Source of the DNA: Candidatus Iainarchaeum sp.
GTDB taxonomy: Archaea > Iainarchaeota > Iainarchaeia > Iainarchaeales > 1-14-0-10-31-34
Assembly: GCA_017609625.1 (NCBI GenBank)
Contig: JAFCDN010000009.1
Location: 1 to 44,270, forward strand
DNA: 44,270 bases
Direction of reading: 5' to 3'
Numbering within the stretch: position 1 is the first letter of the stretch; each line of letters starts with the position of its first letter. Below are positions 16,488 to 23,730 of the stretch, one piece after another. Both the position numbers and the translations under genes were made by a program. The notes beneath the pieces were generated by a model, which was not told the DNA's origin, searched no databases, and saw only the letters and a program-made list of their open reading frames with translations.

Positions 16488-17663
16488 TCAGCTGTAGACG
16501 GTTATTTCACAAACCGCTCCTTCTTTTTTGCATTTAAATGTTCCTTTTTCACATTTCCCCCAACAAGTGTTGTTGCATGCAATCATATTTTCAGGGCAGT
16601 TGTTTGCATCCCAATTGCAATAAGCCCCTTCTTCAGTACATTCAAATAATCTGTGTTGTTCGCATTCTTTATGACAAAGCCCGTTGCATAAGATGTATTC
16701 TTCTTCACATTCTTTTTCTTCAAGACCATATTTTTTTCTTAATTCAATAAAAAGTTTGTAATTTTCTCCTTCAAAGTTTTCTCTTAATTTTTGGTATTTC
16801 AAATAATCTTCAAATTCTTCTTTAACACTGTCAAAAGATTTTCCCTCACTAATCAAAATTATTTCAGGCTCGCTTATAAGTTTTCCAACATTAAGGTAAT
16901 TTTCATTGTCATTTGTTATAATTGTTGGAGCAGTAGTTTCAACAAAACAATAGTTGCTTTCTTTATAGCTGTATTCAACAGAGCATTTAATTCCCACTGC
17001 CATATGATTTTCTGTTTCATAACTAAAAAGGACCACTCCGTACCCTAATTCCCTAAGCAAGAAAGCCAGTGTTCTTGATTTTTCTCCACAAACTCCTTTC
17101 TGATCTAAAATTACTTCATAAGGATATCTATTGTTGAGGTTTCCTGATTCAAAACCTATACTATCATATGGGATATTTTGTATTATGCTAATTGCTATCC
17201 TTGCTTGGTCATCTTTATTTTCTGTTTTTAAAACTATTTTTTTGGCTATTTCTTCCAGAAATTCTTTTTGTTCCATATCATTTAGGTATTTCAGTTCCTG
17301 TTCTCTTCTAGATGGACAATCTGGATCACAGTAAAATACTCTTGGCAAGCCAGCAAGATATTCCCCTAATTTTGGATAAACCACTAAACCCATTGAATTG
17401 GTTTTCCCTTTGAGATTATATTCAAGAGTTATTATTTTGGATTCTGTTATGAATTTAGACACACAAGTATTTCCATCCAGTATTTTGTTTTCCGGACAAC
17501 CGCAAACTTCAATTTTTTTTGTCAGGCTTCCATCTTTGCAGAAAAAAGATTTATTCAACGAACATTCCTCGTAAGGAGTTCCATCATCGCACATTAAAAC
17601 TTCGCTACAGCCCTCTAAAAAAACAAGAATAATTATCAGAAGAAGAAAAGCTATCTTTTTCAT
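16488..17663 (-). CDS. Lipoprotein-like transglutaminase-fold protein with Cys-rich tail
   Basis: The start at 17663 gives MKKIAFLLLIIILVFLEGCSEV, a signal sequence ending in a lipobox-like LEGC; the track start at 17738 would run through the tRNA-Pro gene. The middle holds a transglutaminase-like core: YEVILDQKGVCGEKSRTLAFLLRELGYGV with the nucleophile Cys, then SYETENHMAVGIKC with the His. The third catalytic acid may lie near FVETTAPT. The last ~65 residues repeat a CNG/CNNTCWGKCEKG-like cysteine pattern, probably disulfide-bonded. An extracellular protease or crosslinking role is likely from family knowledge. It is the first gene after tRNA-Pro(GGG) on the same strand. Confidence 0.75.
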   Translation of the reverse strand: MKKIAFLLLIIILVFLEGCSEVLMCDDGTPYEECSLNKSFFCKDGSLTKKIEVCGCPENKILDGNTCVSKFITESKIITLEYNLKGKTNSMGLVVYPKLGEYLAGLPRVFYCDPDCPSRREQELKYLNDMEQKEFLEEIAKKIVLKTENKDDQARIAISIIQNIPYDSIGFESGNLNNRYPYEVILDQKGVCGEKSRTLAFLLRELGYGVVLFSYETENHMAVGIKCSVEYSYKESNYCFVETTAPTIITNDNENYLNVGKLISEPEIILISEGKSFDSVKEEFEDYLKYQKLRENFEGENYKLFIELRKKYGLEEKECEEEYILCNGLCHKECEQHRLFECTEEGAYCNWDANNCPENMIACNNTCWGKCEKGTFKCKKEGAVCEITVYS

Positions 17664-17697
17664 GTTATTATTTTGCATTATGTTGTTTTTATATTTA

Positions 17698-17772
17698 TGG
17701 GAGAGCCGAGATTTGAACTCGAGTTGCAGCAACCCCAATGCTGAGTCCTGGACCAGACTAGACTACTCCCCC
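17698..17772 (-). tRNA. tRNA-Pro(GGG)
   Basis: Read on the minus strand, GGGGGAG (plus 17766-17772) pairs with CTCTCCC (plus 17699-17705) with one G-U pair, followed by discriminator A. The D arm contains CTGGTCC. The anticodon stem-loop is CAGCA-TTGGGGT-TGCTG, so the anticodon is GGG (proline, CCC/CCU). The T arm is CCGAG-like with TTCAAAT. There is no intron and no encoded CCA. The tRNA begins at the base directly after the stop codon of the LAGLIDADG-type gene, so no independent promoter space exists between them. Confidence 0.95.
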
Positions 17773-18804
17773 TTAACACTTTATTTGTGAGGTTAAAAGT
17801 TTAATAGAATTTATGTTACGGTTATTATTTTTGATACAATCACAAATAAAGTTTAAAACCTGGTTTTTTTCTAATCCGATAAATTTTCCGTTTGTCACTT
17901 TTACATTTTCAGGAAAAAAACCGCCAATTTCATTGAAACGTGAAAAACTGCTTTTTTTGCTTGTTGCTAACCCGTGAATGCCACTATAAATTGCTTTGTC
18001 TTTGTCGATTCTTATGTCAATGCCAATATCAGCAAACAAATTTTTCCATTGCCAAACCAAATCTGGATGCGCACAAGCTAATCTTAATGCAAAACTAACT
18101 CTGTTTCCACTTTGCTTTATACTAACTGAACCATCTGCACTCATAGCAAAACGAATTGCCATTATTTTTGTTTTCATTTTTTCTTTTAAAAGGAAATCTA
18201 ATGATGGCTCCGCTCCTGAATTAGTGCAATATGTTTTAGAGAAGCTTAATAACTTTTTCATCATTTCACTGTTTTTTCCTTTTTGGTAATCTAACAGCCA
18301 AACCCTATTATGTCCTCCCTTAGTTAATGAAGTATAACTTTCTTCAAAAGCTATTTTTATCATGGTTCTGAAACAACTTAGCAGCCTAGTATCACAACTG
18401 AAGAATCGTACATTGTATCTTTTATCCCTTTTTCTTAATGCAACATATCCATCGGTTAGTAAACCAACAGCAACAATTTTTTGCCAGTCTTCTGGAGAAA
18501 GCAGTTCTTTCATTTCATTTTCATTCACAAGAGGCAAATCTATTTTTTCGCATTTTCTTTTGTTGTTAATTTCTATTAAGTTTACTTTATACTCTTTAAC
18601 ATTTTTTCCTGCTACTTTACAAAGCTTTTTTAAGTAATTGTAAGACATGCGGTGTCTTCCGCTTCTGTAATGAAAAAGTAAACTTCTATTAAAACCAAGT
18701 TTCTTTGCCAGCTTTCTTGAACTTAAACCAATTTCCTCTCTAAGTTCATTTAATATTTCTGCTTGCCTTTCTTTTTCCACATCTAAGTAAAGATTATCCG
18801 CCAT
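17773..18804 (-). CDS. HTH plus LAGLIDADG homing-endonuclease-like protein
   Basis: Residues ~15-75 form an XRE-type helix-turn-helix (EIGLSSRKLAKKLGFNRSLLFHYRSGRHRMSYNYL). The rest matches a two-motif LAGLIDADG endonuclease: VAVGLLTDGYVALRKRD near residue 115 and IRFAMSADGSVSIKQSGN near residue 220, each ending in the acidic residue needed for catalysis and each followed by a strand with basic residues. The gene stands alone, not inside an intron or intein. Its TAA is the last three bases before tRNA-Pro(GGG). It could be a mobile endonuclease that targets this tRNA locus or a domesticated regulator derived from one. Base composition does not stand out strongly from the neighbours. Confidence 0.8.
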   Translation of the reverse strand: MADNLYLDVEKERQAEILNELREEIGLSSRKLAKKLGFNRSLLFHYRSGRHRMSYNYLKKLCKVAGKNVKEYKVNLIEINNKRKCEKIDLPLVNENEMKELLSPEDWQKIVAVGLLTDGYVALRKRDKRYNVRFFSCDTRLLSCFRTMIKIAFEESYTSLTKGGHNRVWLLDYQKGKNSEMMKKLLSFSKTYCTNSGAEPSLDFLLKEKMKTKIMAIRFAMSADGSVSIKQSGNRVSFALRLACAHPDLVWQWKNLFADIGIDIRIDKDKAIYSGIHGLATSKKSSFSRFNEIGGFFPENVKVTNGKFIGLEKNQVLNFICDCIKNNNRNINSIKLLTSQIKC

Positions 18805-18858
18805 ACTAAAAAAAGTATTTTGTGTTTTAAATAGGCTTTGGGAGTTGACTGCCGGTAA

Positions 18859-19974
18859 TTATTTAAGCAGTTTAAAATAAAGTTCTTCTAATTTTTCTGT
18901 TCTTTTTTCTCTAGAGCCTTTTCTTGCAGTTTCAATTGCATTTTCTGAAAGTTTTTTGTAAAGTTTTTCGCTTGAAAAAACTTTTTTTACTTTTTCTGCT
19001 GCTTGTTTTACATCAAAAGGCTTGAACAAAAAGCCGTTAAATCCTTCTTTTATTGTTTCTGGCACAGCCATTTTGTCTGCCCCGACTGCAGGCATTCCTG
19101 TACTCATTGCTTCTGCAATGGTTAATCCTTGTGTTTCCATTGTTGCTGCAGTAACAAAAACATTTGATTCAGCAACTTTTTTCACTAAATCTTTTCCTTT
19201 TAATGCTCCGGTAAAAACAACTCTTTTCTGCAGGTTTTTTTCTTTAACTTTTTTCTTTAAAGAATCCAGTGCAGGGCCTGAGCCAATTACAGTAAGTTTT
19301 GCTTCTTTTAAGAGTTCAACTGTGTCAATCAAAACTTCAATGTTTTTTTCAAAAGAAAGCCTTCCAAAATACACTAACTTTTTTTCTTTTAAATTTTTGC
19401 TGCATTTAACTGAATTAAACATTTTAAAGTTTATTCCGTTAGGCAAAACTTTAATATTTTTTATGTTGTTTTTTTCCAGTTCTTTTGCTGACATGCTTGT
19501 TGGAGTTGTAGTTAAGTCACATTTGTTGTAAAACAGTTTAGTGTAAAACCACACAGTTTTTTTTGCTAATTCAGTTTCTTTTATAAAAGGCAATGGCAGA
19601 TACACCAAAAAGTCCGGAAGATAAGTATGATATGTTCCAATCTTTTTCTTTTTGTATTTTTTTGCCAGATTTAATCCAATCCAGCCGACAGAGAATGGAG
19701 TATGCATATGCACTATGTCTGGATTGAATTCTTTGAATTTTTTTTCTGCTTCCAAAGAAAAAAATGAGCTGATTCTATATTCTTTGTATGTCGGCAGAGA
19801 AATGCTTGGAATCCAAAAAATATTAAATTTTGTTTCAACTTTTTCTTTTGTTTTTGGAGCAAAAATTAAAACTTCATGGCCTTTTTTTTCCAGCTCTTCA
19901 GCAAAGTTGTCTATTGAAATAGTTACTCCGTTTATTTGAGGCCAATATGAATCTGAAAAAATAGCTATTTTCAT
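18859..19974 (-). CDS. GT4-family glycosyltransferase
   Basis: A 371-aa GT-B glycosyltransferase. The N-terminal Rossmann domain begins MKIAIFSDSYWPQINGVTISI with the glycine-rich donor-side loop, then VHMHTPFSVGWIGL. The C-terminal domain has KLVYFGRLSFEKNIEVLID and FVTAATMETQGLTIAEAMSTGMPAVGADKM, the E(x7)E signature of GT4. Similarity in layout to PimB/diglucosyl-diacylglycerol synthases suggests a lipid-linked acceptor, but sugar and acceptor cannot be read from sequence. It is followed, on the same strand and upstream, by a GT2 gene; a 13-bp hairpin separates them. No signal peptide; the enzyme should be cytosolic or membrane-associated. Confidence 0.9.
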   Translation of the reverse strand: MKIAIFSDSYWPQINGVTISIDNFAEELEKKGHEVLIFAPKTKEKVETKFNIFWIPSISLPTYKEYRISSFFSLEAEKKFKEFNPDIVHMHTPFSVGWIGLNLAKKYKKKKIGTYHTYLPDFLVYLPLPFIKETELAKKTVWFYTKLFYNKCDLTTTPTSMSAKELEKNNIKNIKVLPNGINFKMFNSVKCSKNLKEKKLVYFGRLSFEKNIEVLIDTVELLKEAKLTVIGSGPALDSLKKKVKEKNLQKRVVFTGALKGKDLVKKVAESNVFVTAATMETQGLTIAEAMSTGMPAVGADKMAVPETIKEGFNGFLFKPFDVKQAAEKVKKVFSSEKLYKKLSENAIETARKGSREKRTEKLEELYFKLLK

Positions 19975-20051
19975 GTGTTAATAACCTGAGTTTAAATTTT
20001 TTTAATGCTATCGTAACAGGAAAAACCTTTTCTTTCTTTGGCTAACTTACA

Positions 20052-20080
20052 CTTTCTTTCTTTTTGGAAAAGAAAGAAAG
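20052..20080. repeat. 13-bp perfect stem-loop between two glycosyltransferase genes
   Basis: CTTTCTTTCTTTT-TGG-AAAAGAAAGAAAG is perfectly complementary over 13 bp with a three-base loop. It lies between the stop of the GT2 gene (20087) and the start of the GT4 gene (19974), both on the minus strand. It can serve as an attenuator or mRNA end. It is not related in sequence to the GCAC or CAACTTTT hairpins. Confidence 0.7.
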
Positions 20081-20086
20081 GGCAGT

Positions 20087-20791
20087 CTATCTGATGCTTT
20101 CATATTTTCTGCTTGCTTTATTAAAAAAATAGAAATTCACTGCGTTTTTTAAGTGAAAGAAAATAAAATACAGCATTCCCCATGCTTTAACTCTTCTAGC
20201 AGAAACTTCTACACTATTTTTTGTATCAAGTTTGATTTTCCCAACTTTTTTTAATCTTCTGAATAAATTAAGGTCTTCGCATGTAACAAAAGTTGTGTCA
20301 AACCCGTTTATTTTCTCAAAAGATTCTTTTCTTGCTGCAATGTTTGAGCCAATAGGGTTATTCATTCCGATTAATGCAGTAAAACTCATAAACAACGGCA
20401 TTATTATTCTGCTTATCTTTTTTTCTGTTGTGCTTGTATCAGAAAAAAACACCAAACCATAACAGCCTACAACTTCTTTATTTTTTTGAAAAAAATCATA
20501 ATATGTTTGCACCCAGTTTTCCGGCACAACTGCATCAGCGTCAGTAAAAATCAAAATTTTTCCTTGAGCAATTTTTGCTCCTGCATTTCTTTCTGCTGCG
20601 ATTCTCCTGACTTTTTCTATTACAGTTCTTGCCCCAAGAGATTCTGCAATCTCTACTGTCTTGTCTTCACTGTTTCCGTCTGCTGCAATCACTTCAAAGC
20701 TTCCGGAAAACTTTTGTTTCTGAATTGACTTAATACACGCGCCAATTCTTTTTTCTTCATTTAGTGTACAAACAATCACTGATGCGTCCAT
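20087..20791 (-). CDS. GT2-family glycosyltransferase
   Basis: The protein starts MDASVIVCTLNEEKRIGACI at 20791; the track start at 20893 adds 34 residues read through the hairpin region and is not credible. It is a GT-A fold of ~234 aa with FEVIAADGNSEDKTVEIAESLG, then ILIFTDADAVVPENWV, where DAD is the metal-binding DXD-type motif, and FEKINGFDTTFVTCEDLNLFRRL with the catalytic ED. Hydrophobic segments around IMPLFMSFTALIGM and MLYFIFFHLK suggest membrane association. Together with the GT4 gene it may build a lipid-linked or surface glycan. The acceptor is unknown. Confidence 0.88.
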   Translation of the reverse strand: MDASVIVCTLNEEKRIGACIKSIQKQKFSGSFEVIAADGNSEDKTVEIAESLGARTVIEKVRRIAAERNAGAKIAQGKILIFTDADAVVPENWVQTYYDFFQKNKEVVGCYGLVFFSDTSTTEKKISRIIMPLFMSFTALIGMNNPIGSNIAARKESFEKINGFDTTFVTCEDLNLFRRLKKVGKIKLDTKNSVEVSARRVKAWGMLYFIFFHLKNAVNFYFFNKASRKYESIR

Positions 20792-20827
20792 AATAATCAA
20801 TATAAGAAAGAGTTTGGAGAATAAAAA

Positions 20828-20931
20828 GTTTTTGCTACGCAAAAACAAACTCGGCTTATAACAGCTCTCCCAAATGTCTTGTCCAGGTGTCAACTGATTT
20901 TTAATAAGGGAGGTATCGGAACCGTAGGTTC
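20828..20931. repeat. Hairpins downstream of tRNA-Trp
   Basis: Two perfect stems lie between the GT2 start and the tRNA-Trp 3' end: GTTTTTGC-TAC-GCAAAAAC (20828-20846) and GAACC-GTA-GGTTC (20919-20931). The second ends four bases before the tRNA. The space between them (about 70 nt) contains no gene I can recognise. They may act as the tRNA transcript end. Confidence 0.55.
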
Positions 20932-20934
20932 TGA

Positions 20935-21145
20935 TGGGGACACTGGGAATCGAACCCAGATTTCATGGTTTCCGCCCTGCCTTTTTCGAAAAAAGGCAAG
21001 TTGCCAAAAACGTTTTCTCTTTGAGAAAACGCGCAAGCGCCTTTTTGTTCAAACTTTTCTGTGAAAAGTTTGCTTTTTTGGTAAAGCTTTTTTTCGAAAA
21101 AAGGTTTGTCTGGAGCCAAGCGGGATGCCTTTACCCCATGTCCCC
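20935..21145 (-). tRNA. tRNA-Trp(CCA) with ~140-nt intron
   Basis: On the minus strand the acceptor GGGGACA (plus 21139-21145) pairs with TGTCCCC (plus 20936-20942), with discriminator A at 20935. The T arm is CTGGG-TTCGATT-CCCAG. The anticodon stem CTTGG pairs with CCATG with one U-U mismatch, and the loop starts CTCCAG, so the anticodon is CCA (tryptophan). The D stem also has a U-U at its inner pair. The loop is interrupted after position 37 by about 140 nt (plus 20970-21109, with a one-base ambiguity), long for an archaeal tRNA intron. The bulge-helix-bulge is not perfect as I drew it, so splice boundaries should be checked. Confidence 0.88.
20970..21109 (-). repeat. tRNA-Trp intron filled with stem-loops
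   Basis: Plus-strand palindromes inside the intron are TGCCTTTTT-CGA-AAAAAGGCA-type (20978-20998), CGTTTTCTC-TTT-GAGAAAACG (21011-21031), GCGC-AA-GCGC (21031-21040), CAAACTTTTC-TGT-GAAAAGTTTG (21050-21072) and CTTTTTTT-CG-AAAAAAG (21087-21103). The segment 20978-21009 matches 31 of 32 bases with the minus strand of 7958-7989. The intron therefore looks as though it has been filled by members of the dispersed hairpin family. Confidence 0.75.
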
Positions 21146-21192
21146 GCAACTTTTCCAAAAGTTGCATCAAAATGCACGGGATAAACCCGTGC
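21146..21192. repeat. Paired hairpins abutting the 5' end of tRNA-Trp
   Basis: GCAACTTTT-CC-AAAAGTTGC (21146-21165) begins at the base next to the tRNA 5' end. ATCAAAAT follows, then GCACGGG-ATAAA-CCCGTGC (21174-21192). Both stems have relatives with identical layout at 7.9 kb, and the first also at 11.35 kb. In the tRNA precursor the first stem would lie directly at the RNase P cleavage site. Confidence 0.75.
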
Positions 21193-21285
21193 TGACTTAA
21201 GGAAAAGTTTCAGTAAAACGTAGTAAAAAGTGTTTGGAAAAATTAATAAAGGATGTTATCCTACTTATTTGGATTAAGTGGTTTT

Positions 21286-22557
21286 ATGAAGAAATTAGTG
21301 TTTTTGTTTTTGTTGTTTTTGTTTGGTTCGGCTTTTGCGTTGTCTTCAACTGAAGTAACAAATTTTTTTAAATCTGAATCTCATTATTTGGATGCAGACC
21401 AGTCTTTTAGTGAAACTCCTTTTTTTGTAAAGCATGACGGAAAAAGTTACTGGGTTGTAGTTTTGATTTCTGAAAGAACCCCGACAGGGTTTGTTGCGGT
21501 TTTTGGAGACAGAAAAGAAGTAGTTGAAACTGATTCAATTAACAGAAACTTGTTCAAAACAGGTTATGTTGTTTATTCTGTGAGTTCTTATATGACAAGC
21601 CAGCAGTGGATTTTTTCTAATTCAAATAAAGGAAAGTTTGATACTTTAAGCAAAATCCTTTCTTCAGAGGTTCCGTTTAAATTAAATTCAATTAAAGAAA
21701 GCACAACAGATTCTGAAATCAGAAGCAAAGTTGATGTAATGCTTTCAATGCTTGCTTTGATGAGTGCAAAAGCAGAAGAAATAGAAATAGGTTTTGATAA
21801 TGTAATCTCTTTAGAGTTAAACTATGTAAACAACCCTGAAACAGAAGACACTGAAAAATTAAAGAAAGAGTATAAAGGAGTAATTTATTTGCTGGATGAA
21901 TTTGAAGATTTAAAGTTAGATTATTCTTTAGGAGTATTTGAATTAAAAAAAGCGATTTCTGAATCTGCTTTGGATGCAACAGAAAAACAACAGTTTCTTG
22001 CTCTGGCAAACGAACCGCAGCAGTTAAGTTCAATTGATTCGATTTTTTCTTTGGCAGAAGATGCTTCCCAGAGAATTGAAGAAATTTATTCTTCTGCGAA
22101 CTCTAAAGTCAGCGGATGGGTTGAAAACATTGATTTAATGGTTCAAAGAAATTCTGCTTTTGATGAAATCTATTCTGAAGACAAGGGCTTTTATTCTAAA
22201 ACAAAAAACTATTTTTGGAATTTAAATGATGCGCACACTTATATAACAAATGAAGAAAATTCTTCTTTATGGAAAGAACAATCAAGGGTTTCTTCTATTA
22301 AAAAAAATTTTTCTGAAGCAGAAAAAGCTTTTGAACAAAAAAATTACCAGAAAGCAGTTTCTTCTGCACAAAAAGCAAAAAACGATGCAATAGCAATAGT
22401 TGCAGGAGGTTTTTATGATAATTCAGAGCTTCCAATTGACCCTGCAACACTGATTATTGCTTTGGTTGTGTTGCTTGCGTTGCTGCTTTTGTTTAACAAC
22501 AGAAAAAAGTTTTTTTCCTCTAAAGAAGAAGTTTCTGAATTCAAGTTTCAGGAATAA
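21286..22557 (+). CDS. Secreted protein with C-terminal membrane anchor
   Basis: The start is placed at ATG 21286, giving a clear signal sequence MKKLVFLFLLFLFGSAFALSS; the track start at 21253 adds 11 residues without support. The body is alpha-helical (LGVFELKKAISESALDATEKQQF, EKAFEQKNYQKAVSSAQKAKND), and the C-terminus is a membrane helix (PATLIIALVVLLALLLLFNNRKKFF) followed by a short cytosolic tail. An early segment (FFVKHDGKSYWVVVLISERTPTGFVAVFGDR) resembles a small beta domain. This topology is typical of archaeal surface proteins. No family recognised. It converges with the DRG gene with a 10-base overlap. Confidence 0.65.
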   Translation: MKKLVFLFLLFLFGSAFALSSTEVTNFFKSESHYLDADQSFSETPFFVKHDGKSYWVVVLISERTPTGFVAVFGDRKEVVETDSINRNLFKTGYVVYSVSSYMTSQQWIFSNSNKGKFDTLSKILSSEVPFKLNSIKESTTDSEIRSKVDVMLSMLALMSAKAEEIEIGFDNVISLELNYVNNPETEDTEKLKKEYKGVIYLLDEFEDLKLDYSLGVFELKKAISESALDATEKQQFLALANEPQQLSSIDSIFSLAEDASQRIEEIYSSANSKVSGWVENIDLMVQRNSAFDEIYSEDKGFYSKTKNYFWNLNDAHTYITNEENSSLWKEQSRVSSIKKNFSEAEKAFEQKNYQKAVSSAQKAKNDAIAIVAGGFYDNSELPIDPATLIIALVVLLALLLLFNNRKKFFSSKEEVSEFKFQE

Positions 22558-23684
22558 ACTTCCATGATGTCTCCGTCTTTTAACTGGAAGTTCCACGAAA
22601 CCCTCTGGCCGGGAAAAGCACTTGAACCCCAGACTTTAACATACTTTAACTTTTCAGCAAAATCTCTGTGAAGAATTCCTGCAACTTGTTTTACTGTAAT
22701 TCCTTTATGCAGAACTAATGGTTCCTTCAAATTTTCTTTTTCCCCGGGTTTTCTTGTGTAAACTAGAATTTTTTCCAAAAGAGAAAAAATTTCTTTTTTC
22801 ACTTCTTCAGTATTTTCTTTTGAAAAACTGATTTGTTTTACTTCTTTTCCTTCAAAATCTTTTAACTCTGTTTTTTTTTCAGTTCCTTTTGTTATTACTG
22901 CTAAAGTTTTTTTGTATACCATTCTACTATCCAGCACTTCAGAAATTTTTTTCAGATCAGCTTTTTCGTTTATTATTACATTGCAGTTCTGTAAAGACAT
23001 GCTTTTCAGAAAATCTATTAAAGTTTCTTCTTTTACTTTCAGAAACTTTTTTCCTGCAATATTTATTCCGGGAAATTCTGATAGAGTAATTTTTATTAAC
23101 GGTTTTTTCTGGTTTAATCTGATATTAACTGCATTAGTTTCTTTCAGCAGAACATTTAGTTGTTTTTGTGCTTTTTCCTCTTCTAACACTACTACAACTG
23201 CATCTGCATTTCTTACAACTGAAAGGATTTGCATTCCATTTGCTTTTCCTTTGGAAGAACCTTTAATTATTCCAGGGCATTCCACTAACTGGATCATTGC
23301 TCCTTTGTAATCTAAAGTTGCGACTTCTGGTTTTGTTGTAGTAAACTCATAGTTTCCTACTGCCAAAGAAGCATTGCTTATTTTATTAATCAAAAAACTT
23401 TTTCCAGAGTTTGGCAGACCGATAAAAACTATTTGTCCGTTTCCTTCTTTTCTTACATTCATTGAATAGCCAGAACCTGCTTTAGGCTGTGTTTTTTGTT
23501 TTTCAAGTTTCTTTTTTAATGCTGCAATTTTTTTGGTTATCTCTGCTCTTAATTTTTCTGCTCCTTTATGTTTTGGGGCAGTGGATTTCATTTCCTGCAA
23601 TGCAGCTAATTTTTCAATGTCAGTTTTTGCTTCGTGAAACTTTTTTTCTGATGCACCATACTTGTAGTCAGCATTTGAAGGCAT
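22548..23684 (-). CDS. DRG-family GTP-binding protein with TGS domain
   Basis: A 378-aa member of the Obg/DRG GTPase family, which associates with ribosomes. The N-terminal helical arm (residues ~1-75) is followed by the G domain with G1 IVFIGLPNSGKSFLINKIS, a G2/DRG-typical region YEFTTTKPEVATLDYKGA and G3 VECPGIIKGSSKGKANG. The S5D2L-like insertion follows. The G4 motif is degenerate (VITKGTEKK). The C-terminal TGS domain is clear: LVLHKGITVKQVAGILHRDF, YVKVWGSSAFPGQRVSWNFQLKDGDIMEV. Archaea usually have one DRG gene. Nucleotide specificity may be relaxed given the G4 change. It has its own start region with no upstream partner on the same strand. Confidence 0.92.
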   Translation of the reverse strand: MPSNADYKYGASEKKFHEAKTDIEKLAALQEMKSTAPKHKGAEKLRAEITKKIAALKKKLEKQKTQPKAGSGYSMNVRKEGNGQIVFIGLPNSGKSFLINKISNASLAVGNYEFTTTKPEVATLDYKGAMIQLVECPGIIKGSSKGKANGMQILSVVRNADAVVVVLEEEKAQKQLNVLLKETNAVNIRLNQKKPLIKITLSEFPGINIAGKKFLKVKEETLIDFLKSMSLQNCNVIINEKADLKKISEVLDSRMVYKKTLAVITKGTEKKTELKDFEGKEVKQISFSKENTEEVKKEIFSLLEKILVYTRKPGEKENLKEPLVLHKGITVKQVAGILHRDFAEKLKYVKVWGSSAFPGQRVSWNFQLKDGDIMEVYS

Positions 23685-23730
23685 AATAAAGATAAAAGTT
23701 ATGTGAAGTTTTTTAAAACATAATCAGGGC

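Noticed and set aside
20901-21200. Overlapping ORFs of 88-89 aa over the tRNA-Trp region
   Set aside because: They read through the tRNA and its hairpin intron on both strands; no coding support.
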